The notes beneath the pieces were generated by a model. The model did not search any database. It saw only the letters and a list, made by a program, of their open reading frames with translations, and was not told the DNA's origin. From assembly GCA_036924285.1 (NCBI GenBank), contig JAYKYS010000012.1:4712001-4776000 (forward strand): 64,000 bases of DNA, in the 5' to 3' direction. Below, piece by piece: positions 32,141 to 42,789 of the stretch. The translations under genes were made by a program, and so were the position numbers. The stretch comes from Asterella californica. Its lineage: Eukaryota > Streptophyta > Marchantiopsida > Marchantiales > Aytoniaceae. Numbering within the stretch: the stretch's first letter is position 1; the number at the start of each line of letters is the position of its first letter.

Positions 32141-32446
32141 ATGGCAACGACATCTGCATCTGGTCTCGATACAGCTGAGATCCTGAAGACGCTTGCGACC
32201 CTGGTCCAACAGCATCCGATCGTTGGAGAGGGTGAGTTGAAATCTACCAAAGCTTTGCAAGCGATAGTGAATAGATGTGGCAGATTTGAGGGTAGAGATA
32301 TTTCTAGGTATCTGCGCGAATACAGAGGAGAGATGGAACTGGTTAGAGTCACTGATATAGAGATGATAATCAGTTTTGAGTTAGTTGTAATCCCTGAGTT
32401 GCGAGACCAAGTTAAGGATGTACAGAGAAGAAATCTAGGTGTCTGG
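32141..32446 (+). pseudogene. gag: Truncated gag of the inverted copy in composite B
   Basis: The likely start is the Met of 'MATTSASGLDTAEILKTL'. The frame runs through 'VNRCGRFEGRDISRYLREYRGEMELV' and 'VIPELRDQVKDVQRRNLGVW', then meets LTR-b at 32,446/32,447. It parallels 40,370-40,069 on the minus strand, but has Glu where the full copy has a premature TAG (near 40,130), so this fragment preserves the undamaged reading. Long ORFs crossing the junction on both strands (31,832-32,583) exist only because of the palindromic arrangement. Confidence 0.88.
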
Positions 32447-34240
32447 TCGAGGCGAGAGTTTCCTGGGAAGGGCGAACCTTCTAGCTGTGATACGATCGTG
32501 AAGAAGAGGGCGAAAACCTCACACGGAATACGAATCGTAAGAAAACACACCAGCACGATTTCGATCTGACCAAGATAAAACACACGGCGTGCAAGTAGAT
32601 CTTCAACTCCAAGTCATTCAGATTTGCAAAGCTCACGTTCAGTAACTCAGAATATCAGAAAACTACTCCTGTGAAGCACCAGCGCGTTCACCTAAAAGCT
32701 TCCCGTTTTCTTTTCAGAAAGATACACGTACAAGTTCTTGGTCTCCTCTCTACTCGATTCTGCCCTCTACTCTCATTCCCTCGATATCAAAACTCTGATC
32801 AGACAGAAGTTCTCTTCAGACGTAACCTCTGTGTAAAATTTCTCTCCTCAGTTCTACTGTTTCTCTCTACTCGATAGCTCCTGCACGGTAAACTCTACAC
32901 TGCTCGATGATCGACAAACTGCGATAATGCGATAATGCGCTGCCAATTCTCTCCCTCCGGAGTACACCCCTCTGGGTTTTCCTCCATCCTACGCAACCTT
33001 CAGTGTCACCTGGCAGGGGTAAAAGACGCCCTAAACAGATGGCAGCAGAAAAATAAATCACTGATAAAATATCTACACGTAAGAAGACTGTTTCACTAAG
33101 CTTCGAAGGTTCATCTGTACGGACGGCCACCGTCTCGGCTGTACAGTCAGCATTTGACACCTCCACTCGAAGTAACTCCACCACGGCTACCTCTGGTCAC
33201 CAGAATCACCTCGTTCTGACACGTGGAGCTCAAGTTATCACCATTGTCGTTTTTCGGCCCCCTTAAACTTCGAAGTGCCTCGTTCTGACACGTGGAGCTC
33301 GAGTTATCACCATTGTCGTTTTCCGGCCCCCTTAAACTTCGAAGTGTCATAAGTGTTGCCTCAGGTATCAGTTTCACTTGATTTTTCAACCCAAGTGAAT
33401 AATATTTCGAACTTTACATTTTTCTACAAAAGAATTGATACCGACTTGGAGTATCTTTGATGCCATCTCGCTACCCCAGGACTTAGAGGGCCGCAACCGA
33501 ATTCGTACTAATTATCCCGCCAACCCGAAGGTGAGAGGTCCATTTCGAAACCCGATGATAATCTCACTCTAGCATCCACACTAGGTGATTGCACTAGTGC
33601 AGGGGTAGACGGAGGCGTCTCGCATTCACGGTACGTTTAAGGGACATCTAGTGTCCCGCCCCTAGGCAACTTGGTGCCCCTCAAATTCCCCCGAAGGGGC
33701 CAGCCTACTCCAAGCCGGTTGTGAGTCTGAAGGGATTTGATCCGGAGACCTCCTCCCTACAAGTTTCTCAGCTGCACCACGGAAGTTGATCTCACAACTG
33801 GTTTTGAAGATTAGTTTCTAAGCTAATATGCTAGAAAGCTGCGGTATTTCGTCTTTCCTTTGCTAACACAAAGTGCCATAACTTTCTCTAGAAGTGCTCT
33901 TTTTGTACATTTTGAATTTTAAACAAATACTAAATACTACAATCTACATGAGAAAAATCTTTAAAGTATTTTTAGAACTCACTCAGATTTATGGTAAATT
34001 TCTCGGTATCAGAAATCTTGTAGAAGAACCCCAAGTAACTTTTCGCCTGCAACTCTGTTTGTAACTTTTGAACGTACCACGGTGATCAGCGCGACGAGAC
34101 CTACGCCGTGGTGTTTTCAGATTTTCGACTGCTCACTTCTTCCAAAATCGACTTCTCTGAGGTCTTAACTTCACTCAGAGAGACTAACTTCTAACTGAGA
34201 GGTGAATTATTCACTATGTGGAATAATTCACATCACGACA
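32447..34240 (-). repeat. LTR-b: 3' LTR of the full B copy, fused to gag
   Basis: On the minus strand it runs from TGTCGTGATG (34,240) to ...CGCCTCGA (32,447). The last 2 nt expected (CA) are missing at the gag junction. It contains a private 69-bp tandem duplication (33,209-33,277 and 33,278-33,346). It faces LTR-a across only 476 bp. Confidence 0.88.
33209..33346. repeat. 69-bp tandem duplication in LTR-b
   Basis: Two units each starting 'cctcgttctgacacgtggag' and ending 'aaacttcgaagtg'. LTR-a and LTR-c have single units at this place. Confidence 0.85.
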
Positions 34241-34260
34241 TCCACCCCCTCCAAACCTCC
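34241..34260 (-). other. Polypurine tract of element B
   Basis: The minus strand reads GGAGGTTTGGAGGGGGTGGA directly before the TGTCGTG LTR start. It is the counterpart of 1,480-1,500 in element A. Confidence 0.88.
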
Positions 34261-34279
34261 ACATCCTCTGCCAACCTCT

Positions 34280-35600
34280 TTATCCTTCTGTCGTTTCATC
34301 ATCATCATCACTCTCCCTCGCCTCAGCCTCTTCAGTAGCCGAGACGTCTTCATCTCTCGTCATCTTCTCAGACTCCAGAAAGTTGAACAAATCTACTGAT
34401 TCTCCACGTTGTTTGAACAACTTCACTCGCTTGCCGGCCACAGATAGTTTCAAAGGAGTACCATCCAGCTCACGTAAACTATAAGTGGCATTCTCGTAAA
34501 CATCTAACACAACATAAGGCCCGAACGATCTTCGCGAGAACTTACGAAGTGTAGAATGCTGGTTCTCCAGCGTGCTGTCATACACCAGAACCCAATCACC
34601 AACACGTATTGGCTTTGGTCGTAGTCGGTGAGTCTTGTCGAAACGCTCTTTGTTTCTGACTCGAGCCACCTTCAGTTTCTCTTGCGCCTCAGCAAGATCC
34701 TCCTCCCTTCGCTCAAACTGCCTAATTCGTAAAGCAAGGAGTGAAGTATGATCTATACCATCTTCCCACAGTAGCGTAGCCCACGTAGGAAAGTCCTCCT
34801 CAGCAGACATGATTGGCTTCTGCCCCAACATAAGCTCAACTGGCATATACCCAGTCGTGGTACAATGTGTAGTCCTATCAGCCCATAAAGCAAATGAAAG
34901 TAATCTCGGCCGTTCTCTAGGTCTACCATCACATGCTTTTACTAAAGCGTGAACAATAGAAGGGTGTCCTCGTTCACTCTTACCAATGCCTTCTGGATTC
35001 ATGGCAGTAGTAAGCCGAAGCTTTACTCCATAGCGAGTAAAAAACTCCTTCGCTTCTGCACCTCTCAACTCGCCCCTATCTGCTTGTAATCTTCCAACAG
35101 ATCCATAACGATAGATTATATCTTCAAGCACGAATCTACATATGTTCTCTGTAGTCTTCGTGCGCAGTGCTCGTCCCTCCACATAGTTGGAGAGATCTCC
35201 CGAGCTAACACCAAGTAGCGCATCCCTCATAGTCCCGGTGGCATCATCACAAGATCAAGGACCCACGAAAAATGAGTACTAGGTGGGTAGGTAGATACAA
35301 GTCCATCTCTATAGCGAACCTTGGAGTAGAACTGACAGTGCAGACATGACCCAACAAAATCCACTACGTCTTGATACAAACCCTTCCACCAATATCGCTC
35401 TTTCATCTTCGTGTACGTAGCCCAAACTCCACGGTGTCCAACTCACAAGGTGTCATGAAACTCCTTAAGCAGATTCAGCTTCGTCGGTTGATCATCCACC
35501 ACTCTAGCAAGCATCCCATCTCTTCTCTTCGGACGTTTCCATAGATACCTTCATGTAGAAGGTAACCGTACGCCTTTCGTCTAATCTCCTTGAACTCTAC
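34280..35600 (-). pseudogene. pol: Integrase of element B, N-terminal part broken
   Basis: ORF 34,280-35,230 (316 aa) holds the core after its first Asp region: 'LQADRGELRG' (second Asp), 'GIGKSERGHPSIV' (catalytic Glu), 'GYMPVELMLGQKPIM', then the C-terminal 'RVGDWVLVYDS...RRSFGPYVVLDVYENATYSLRELDGTPLK' SH3-like part and an acidic end. No chromodomain is visible. The zinc-binding N-terminus and first Asp are encoded upstream to about 35,600 but with stops ('WVLDLVMMPPG' is only recognisable by comparison with 8,620-8,690). It ends 20 nt before the polypurine tract. Confidence 0.88.
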
Positions 35601-35606
35601 ATCACT

Positions 35607-37230
35607 CTATCCTTCTCTTCTGCATAATAAACTCAGATAGTATCCGATATCACGGAACTTTTCCGTGTAGAACTCCTCGTAGAACGGCAGTGGTTCCAAG
35701 TCTGAAGTCTGCTGACCAACTTGGCACCAAACGTCTCTCTTCTCTTCATCTTCGATTTCTGCAATCATCTCTTCCTCATCTGTATAACGAGCCCTAGATA
35801 ACATATCTGCAACAGGATTATCCTTTCCTGCTATGTGCTTCAGCTCGAGGTTCATACTCCGGATATAAGCAATCCATCGTAGCATTGCTATGTCTGGAGT
35901 ATTACAGTTTGCTATCATACCTAGCAAAGGCAAACAGTCTGTTTCTAGTATCACACGTGCTCCTATCAAGAACTCTCGATCTACTTTCATGGCAGTAACT
36001 GCTCCCCACAACTCACGCTTCACTTGAGGATAGTTACGTTGCCTATCTGTTAAGATTCGAGCTCCAAATCTAGAAACAAACCGCACACCATCTGCATCTT
36101 CTTGACCAACTGCCCATCCAATCGCCTTTGGACTCGTATCAACAGTTAGTACCACAGGTCTCTCGCTTTCATAGCTAAGCCTCCTCAGTATAGGTGGAGA
36201 CTTCAGAATCTCCTTCAGCTGCTCCATCGTCTCGTGATGTTCTTGCCGCCAAGTAAACCTCTTCCCTTTTCTCAGAAGTGCATACAGAGGCTCGGCAATG
36301 TGTGCATAATGAGGAATACTCACACGAAAGAACACACAAGCTCCTAAGAATCGTCGAACCTCAGTAATGTTGGTACAGTCTGCTATCCTTACTATAGCAT
36401 CTACCTTCTCTGGGTTCGGCCGTCTTCCAAAAGTACCGCATAAGTGACCAACCACCACAATCTCTGACATTCCAAAACGAGATTTGGTACCTGACAGATG
36501 AGGTGTACCTCTTCCAAGCGCATCAGAATCTTTTCCACATCTCGGATGTGGTCTGCAACGAACTTTCTGCTACCATCAGCAGTCATAGTTTCGTCCTTGT
36601 CCTCCACCACACAGCCTTTCATGGGGATATCATCAAGAAATGGGATGGTAACCTCAGGTACAAACTCTCGTAACATCTTATGCATCGCGTTTTGCATATG
36701 GGCTAGTTTGTTGCGCCCTGAGGAAGAGTACACATCCGCATCAACTCCAAAGGTGTACGCATGGTAGTAAAGTCTCTACTCTCCAAAGCAAGCTGAAACT
36801 GATCGTAACCTGAAAACAAGTCTCTAATAGAATAGATAGATCTTCCAGCAAATGCCTCGACTACTTCATCAACCACAGGTCCTGTTCCAACATTTTGAAT
36901 CGTGATGTTGTTAGCAGGCTGTAAGTCTTGGATGAAGCGTAAAGCTCCTGTCTTCTTAGGTACCGTGAACCATAGGCTAGAGTACGGAGCCATAGATGAT
37001 TCAAGAATACCCATCCGCATCCTCTCCTTCAGTAACTCAATCACCTTCGATAGCAAGGCACGAGGGACTGGAATCGGCTTCAAGTCCCAAGGTACATGAG
37101 GAACAATGAAGATAATCATCGGAGCTATCACACTAGGATCCACACAACCAATCTCCTCAGCTGAGAAAGAAAATGCCTTACCATGACTAACTATCATCTG
37201 CTCAAAAGCTCGTTTCTCCACTTCAGTCAA
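35607..37230 (-). pseudogene. pol: RT-RNase H of element B, two frameshifts
   Basis: 36,703-37,230 carries RT N-terminal motifs ('LRFIQDLQPANNITI', 'YSIRDLFSGYDQFQL', 'LPQGATN'). 36,401-36,733 carries the catalytic box 'IPFLDDIPMKG'. 35,607-36,470 carries 'VRRFLGACVFFR', then RNase H with 'VLTVDTSPKAIGWAVG' (Asp), 'RELWGAV' (Glu), 'LETDCLPL' (Asp) and 'DNPVADMLSRA' (Asp). The ORFs are in different frames with short overlaps, consistent with two single indels. Catalytic residues are otherwise intact, better preserved than in element A. Confidence 0.9.
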
Positions 37231-37248
37231 GAAGCCACCCCCTCCTAT

Positions 37249-37869
37249 CTAGAGTTGCTCGAGTGTCTCTTGAGTAAACTCGTGTCCTATCTGTTTAGGA
37301 TCTCTCAGTACAGGCTCTCTGGCAGCTAACTCCATCTGCTGCTGTGAATCAACAGGTAGCTGGGTCGCCACTGGTTTCACCTTCTTTGCTACAGTTTTGT
37401 ATTTGGTGTGAACCTCTGCTTCTTCACGAGAGCCACACCAGCAGATTGCATCCTTCCATCCACTCTCCAGTCCCGGATGAGGACGAGATTGCAAACACGA
37501 GGCAATCTCCTCATAGACCTTACGAGAGTGGATGGGGATCACCACCCTTCCTCCCATCTGCTCCATCAACTTATCTACATCATCCAGCCAACGAACAAAA
37601 GACTGCACACCTACAAACTCCTCGTAAACACCAGAAATCATCTCACCTCCGTTCAGAACTCTTGTACATCGCAGATTTTCTGCATACTTTTCCATCCGCC
37701 TTCTACTCTTCTCAGTCAGATCCTCTACTCGCGTGAACTCACTCCAATCATCAGAACTGAAAGCCATCAAACCAGATTTCCAACTATGTACAGTGTAGTC
37801 GTTCTCAGAATCTTGAGCAACCTCTTCATCAGTCTGCTGTGACCCCACAGGCTGCTCAAGCGGGATCAT
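37249..37869 (-). CDS. Protease-RT linker ORF of element B
   Basis: The 206-residue frame lies between the gag-protease ORF and RT with no typical Pol motif: 'YTVHSWKSGLMAFSSDDWSEF', 'GVYEEFVGVQSFVRWLDDVDKLMEQMGG', 'GWKDAICWCGSREEAE' (three Cys/Trp residues) and a Gln-rich end. Similar linkers in Gypsy Pol are usually short. Whether it belongs to a continuous Pol polyprotein broken by stops, or is separate, cannot be told from one copy. Confidence 0.6.
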   Translation of the reverse strand: MIPLEQPVGSQQTDEEVAQDSENDYTVHSWKSGLMAFSSDDWSEFTRVEDLTEKSRRRMEKYAENLRCTRVLNGGEMISGVYEEFVGVQSFVRWLDDVDKLMEQMGGRVVIPIHSRKVYEEIASCLQSRPHPGLESGWKDAICWCGSREEAEVHTKYKTVAKKVKPVATQLPVDSQQQMELAAREPVLRDPKQIGHEFTQETLEQL

Positions 37870-37961
37870 AGTATTATCAGATCCATCACTCTTGATATCC
37901 CGTCCTACAAGAGTGGGTTCTGAAAACCCTTACTCCTGCCGATAGGAGAATCTCTCAAAGT

Positions 37962-40370
37962 TTATCTGTTTTGTTCGTGGTTCGTACGAACGGTCAAAAA
38001 CTGCACAGAACGTTTGTCATCTGGACTACGGATCCTAGCATAGTGAGATCCATCATCCATCACCTTGGTCTCCATTCTAACTGCCGTGATATAAGGTTGA
38101 TCAAGAATCACGGGATATGAAGCAAAAGACTGCACGAAGAAGTGCTGATCTACCTCCACATCACCTAACTTCACCCTCACGTTAGGACAAGCGTCGTATA
38201 ACTCACCCTTCTGGTTGTTTGCCGCTCGTAGCACCCAACCATGATTCAGTTCGATAGGCCACTGACCTCTTTCGTACACCTCTTGTGACATGATGTTGAT
38301 CTCTGAACCGTGATCAACCAAAGCAGCAACAGGTTCCAAACTCCCAAGGTGAACTCGTGTAGCGGTCGTAGCATGAGCGCAGTGCCTTTTTCTGAAGTCG
38401 CTATCAGTAGCTGGACTCTCATCGCCAGCTTCATCATCATCAAACTCTACAGTATTGGTACCAGCAACCAACGCTCCTTGCTGATACTTTGTGTCATCAG
38501 CCTCCTGAAAATGCACCTTGCCGAACTCTGCATCATTCACAGAAGCTCCTACTATATCTATCATCTGACTTTCAACTTGCTCGGACATCACCTGTCTCTT
38601 CCGCTTGATGATGTCGATGATTAGTTCGTGAAACTCCCTCTTCGCAATACCAAGAACCTCTTGAAGAGAAAACTCGATTCGCGCGTCAAGTATTCTCTGC
38701 TCCAAGATGCTCTTGAGATCAGTTGAAGTCTCAATATCAACTGCCAACTTATAAGCCGGTCCCTTCCCTTTCTCTTGGGCAGTAAACCGTCTCCCAGCAG
38801 TTGTTGGCTCCTGCTGGGATCTCTGCACGTCCTCCATCGGACCTGGTGCAGGTGGAGGAGCTGCAGAAGTAGATGGGACGTCTTCTGGAGGGGCTGCTCG
38901 CCTCCTTGTGACCCTCCGTCTATCCCCAGTCTCCTCTGGAACTCCAGTATCAAGTTCAGAGGCTTCTCGCCGCCTCTTCTCCTCTACAGAAGCATCCTGC
39001 CAGTGAACGTGTCTATCCACGTCCAAGAATGCTTTGATAGACGCAACATCAACAAGATCTCTCCACCCTGTGACCCTACGTATAGTTTCTGCCCCTCTCT
39101 TCAGTACTTCTGAAGGAACTTGAGTAGTATTCTTCTCAGTAGTCCTATCTAGCAACGTAGGACTAGAAGAAACCTCAATATGTCCGGCATATACATCAGG
39201 ATTTACCGGTGGTGCCATCAACGCATTTACAGTTGCAGCTGCGGCAATCTGAGGTAGACTTCTCATGCCTCCTCGCCCAAATTGCGTGTTCAGCGGCTCT
39301 CCAGTTGCAGAAAGGTGTAGCCTACCGTTCTGGTAGCAAACCACACCATCTCGTAAAGCAGTCGTAAGTTCTTGACAGTCTCCACGAAAATGATCAGGAC
39401 TGTCACACCAGATACATCTACGAACAGGAGCACCTCCTGGACGTGCAGCAGCAGCCGCCGGTGGCTGCTCTCTCTGCAGGCCAGCTAACTCCACCTTGAG
39501 TTCTCTCATCTGCCGAATCAAGTCTTCGATCTGGTTCTGCTGTCCATGGTTCTCTGCAGGTCTTTGAACCGGTGCCCTTTGTGCAAGAACTGACACCACT
39601 GGCATCATAGGAACAGCAGCCGGGACAACAGGTCTAGGAGCCGGAGCCGGAGGTTGCTGTACTTGAGGAGCAGTGCGAGGTTGAGCGGTCATTTCTGCAA
39701 GCGGACGTCCTCCCACAGCCACTCTTCCCCTCCTCTGCCTCGTTAGTACGGCAACAGCATCCTCGACTCTTCCCCAATCAGTAGTAACTCCTCCTTCAGC
39801 AGATCGATCAGCCAACATGAAGCACAACCGATCTGCCGTAGCATCATCGGTAGCTTGTAGGAAAAGCTGTGTTCTCCTAGCATCTAACGTTATTCGCTCT
39901 AGAGTTGAGAGTTGTCGGTATCTCCGATCAAACTCTCTCAACATCTCATTCAGACCCATCATACGACCAGGTTGCTGCTCAACCCAGTCTAGAAACGTTC
40001 TTCTAGTCACTCTCTCTGAATCTTCCTCGAGAAACTCCTCTCGAAGAGATCGCTCGAAACTCATCCAGACACCTAGATTTCTTCTCTGTACATCCCTAAC
40101 TTGGTCTCGCAACTCAAGGATTACAGCTAACTAAAAACTGGTTATCATCTCTATATCAGTGACTCTAACCAGTTCCATCTCTCCTCTGTATTCACGCAGA
40201 TACCTAGAAATATCTCTACCCTCAAATCTGCCACATCTATTCACTATCGCTTGCAAAGCTTTGGTAGATTTCAACTCACCCCCTCCAATGATCGGATGCT
40301 GTTGGACCAGGGCCGCAAGCGTCTTCAAGATCTCAGCTGTATCGAGACCAGATGCAGATGTCGCTGCCAT
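37962..40370 (-). pseudogene. gag: Gag-protease of element B (one premature stop)
   Basis: 40,131-40,370 starts 'MAATSASGLDTAEILKTL' and stops at a TAG. The same frame resumes and is open for 716 codons (37,962-40,112). In order it shows a capsid-like helical region ('EEDSERVTRRTFLDWVEQQPG'), a Pro/Ala-rich stretch, CCHC knuckle CIWCDSPDHFRGDC, 'IRRVTGWRDLVDVASIKAFL', a charged connector, and a retropepsin-like domain with 'VAALVDHGSEINIMS' and 'PVILDQPYI'. The truncated sister at 32,141-32,446 has a sense codon at the stop position, so the stop is copy-specific. Gag and protease are in one frame here, unlike element C. Confidence 0.9.
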
Positions 40371-40523
40371 CGCAGGGGCTACAGTAGGTGCTGCAGCAAA
40401 CGTAGATGCAGCAGCCGTAGAGGTAGCACCAGTAGCGCTTCCGCGCTTCCGCGCTTCCGCTCTTCCGATCCATCTTCCTCTTCCTCTTGGAACTCAACTT
40501 CACGATCAATCACCCCAAGAAGC

Positions 40524-40541
40524 CTCTCAGTGGAAGCACCA
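40524..40541 (-). other. Primer-binding site of full B copy
   Basis: The minus strand reads TGGTGCTTCCACTGAGAG, 3 nt after the LTR-c end if it ends ...CGACATACA (7 nt if it ends ...CTCGACA). Confidence 0.75.
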
Positions 40542-40544
40542 GAT

Positions 40545-42274
40545 TGTATGTCGAGGCGAGAGTTTCCTGGGAAGGGCGAACCTTCTAGCTGTGATACGAT
40601 CATGAAGAAGAGGGCGAAAACCTCACACGGAATACGAATCGTAAGAAAACACACCAGCACGATTTCGATCTGGCCAAGATAAAACACACGGCGTGCAAGT
40701 AGATCTTCAACTCCAAGTCATTCAGATTTGCAAAGCTCACGTTCAGTAACTCAGAATATTAGAAAACTGCTCCTGTGAAGCACCAGCGCGTTCACCTAGA
40801 AGCTTCCCGTTTTCTTTTCAGAAAGATACACGTACAAGTTCTTGGTCTCCTCTCTACTCGATTCTGCCCTCTACTCTCATTCCCTCGATATCAAAACTCT
40901 GATTAGACAGAAGTTCTCTTCAGACGTAACCTCTGTGTAAAATTTCTCTCCTCAGTTCTACTGTTTCTCTCTACTCGAAAGCTCCCGCACGGTAAACTCT
41001 ACACTGCTCGATGATCGACAAACTGCGATAATGCGATAATGCTTGACAATTCTCTCCCTCCGGAGTACACCCCTCTGGGTTTTCCTCCATCCTACGCAAC
41101 CTTCAGTGTCACCTGGCAGGGGTAAAAGACGCCTTAAACAGATGGCAGCAGAAAAATAAATCACTGATAAAAAATCTAAACGTAAGAAGACTATTTCACT
41201 AAGCTTCGCTGGTTCATCTGTACGGACAGCCACTGTCTCGGCTGTACAGTCAGCATTTGACATCTCCACTCGAAGTAACTCCACCACGGCTACCTCTGGC
41301 CACCGGAATCACCTCGTTCTGACACGTGGAGCTCGAGTTATCACCATTGTCGTTTTCCGGCCCCCTTAAACTTCGAAGTGCCGTAAGTGTTGCCTCAAGT
41401 ATCAGTTTCACTTGATTTTTCGACTCAAGTGAATAATATTTCGAACTCTACATTTTTCTAGAAAAGAATTGGTACCAACTTGGAGTATCTTTGTTGCCAT
41501 CTCGCTACACCAGGACTTAGAGGGTCGCAACCGAATTCGTACTAATTATCCCGCCAACCCGAAGGTGAGAGGTCCATTTCGAAACCCGATGGTAATCTCC
41601 CTCTAGCATCCACACTAGGTGACTGCACTAGTGCAGGGGTAGACGGAGGCGTCTCGCATTCACGGTACGTTTAAGGGACATCTAGTGTCTCGCCCCTAGG
41701 CAACTTGGTGCCCCTCAAATTCCCCCGAAGGGGCCAGCCTACTCCAAGCCGGTTGTGAGTCTGAAAGGATTTGATCCGAAGACCTCCTCCCTACAAGTTT
41801 CTCAGCTACACCACGAAAGCTGATCTCACAACTGGTTTTGAAGACCAGTTTCTAAGCTAATATGCTAGAAAGCTACGGTATTTCGTCTTTCCTTTGCTAA
41901 CACGAAGTGCCATAACTTTCTCTAGAAATGCTCTTTTTGTACATTTTGAATTTTAAACAAATACTACATACTACAATCTACATGAGAAAAATCTAAAAAG
42001 TATTTTTCGAACTCACTCAGATTTATGGTAAATTTCCCGGTATTAGAAATCTTGTAGAAGAACCCCAAGTAACTTTTCACCTGCGACTTTGTTTGTAACT
42101 TTTGAACATACCACGGTGATCAGCGCGACGAGACCTACGCCGTGGTGTTTTCAGATTTTTGAATGCTCACTTCCTCCAGAATCGACTTCTTTGAGGTCTT
42201 AACTTCACTCAGAAAGACTAACTTCTAACTGAGAGGTGAATTATTCACTATGTGGAATAATTCACATCACGACA
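40545..42274 (-). repeat. LTR-c: 5' LTR of the full B copy
   Basis: About 1.73 kb, the shortest and presumably unmodified LTR of the three. On the minus strand it starts TGTCGTGATG at 42,274 directly against the TSD ACGT. It is the inverse of LTR-a and colinear with LTR-b. Confidence 0.9.
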
Positions 42275-42278
42275 ACGT

Positions 42279-42750
42279 CCTGATCTCCAAGGTATCTCGT
42301 CTTCTGCGCTTTCCCCTTGGGAAAGAGATGCAGAAACAACTTCGCCAAAAGTCGCTTCTTAGGCTCCCGGTAAGATTCGATCTTCCACCCATTCCTACCC
42401 TGCCTTTCCTCCACGAAGAGGCAAGTTGTGCTTCTAGGCACATGCCACTCACTCACGACCCTGGGTAGGATCTTCTTCTCGAGCCAATACTCTCGGTCCT
42501 CGGATTCTGACCTGTGGAAGACCCTGCGCCACCAATCTTCAGTCCAGGAAGATGGTCTTCCTCGAGCTACTCCTACCTTCGCAGGTACACGGTTGCGGGG
42601 TGGTAACGCTACCCACACCTCCTCCAGAAGTCCCTGGTCTGCGAGGTTCCAATCCCATAGGAAGAAATCGAGACCCAACTCCTTGAGGAAGGGTGTGACC
42701 TCGGTCAACTCTGCCGCCGGTAACAACAACCCTCGAGGATGCATCGACAT
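42279..42750 (-). pseudogene. 5' part of the F2 upstream ORF, cut by composite B
   Basis: The minus-strand frame begins 'MSMHPRGLLLPAAELTEV' (a Met at 42,750), followed by 'LGLDFFLWDWNLADQGLL', 'WTEDWWRRVFHRSESEDREYWLEK' and 'LLAKLFLHLFPKGKAQKTRYLG'. It reaches B after 'GDQD' and continues at 29,900. The joint ORF would be about 245-250 residues. Trp- and basic-rich; no known catalytic motif. The start is uncertain because upstream exons are possible. F1 has lost this ORF entirely. Confidence 0.6.
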
Positions 42751-42789
42751 ACTGGAAGATCTGTTGCACTAAGCCACACGCACTTACTG

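Larger units (their letters stand above)
29901..42274. mobile_element. Composite B: full Gypsy copy fused by its 3' LTR end to a truncated inverted copy
   Basis: The TSD ACGT (29,897-29,900 and 42,275-42,278) encloses three LTRs: LTR-a (plus, 29,901), LTR-b (minus, 32,447-34,240) and LTR-c (minus, 40,545-42,274). From the left: LTR-a, primer-binding site and the first 300 bp of gag in plus orientation; then, at 32,446/32,447, the 3' end of LTR-b belonging to a complete minus-strand element (LTR-c, gag, protease, RT, RNase H, integrase, polypurine tract, LTR-b). Both chromosome junctions are therefore the U3 (TGTCGTGATG) end. A normal insertion has one U3 and one U5 end. One cDNA end appears to have joined the gag of another cDNA before chromosomal insertion. 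Confidence 0.88.

Noticed and set aside
31832..32583. Two long ORFs on opposite strands with the same N-terminal sequence
   Set aside because: They arise from the inverted LTR ends around the truncated gag in composite B. Only the gag part (32,141-32,446, plus) is supported as coding.
29901..42274. Two independent insertions of the B family side by side
   Set aside because: Only one TSD pair (ACGT) exists, at the outer ends. The inner junction lacks a TSD and joins an LTR end (missing 2 nt) to gag.
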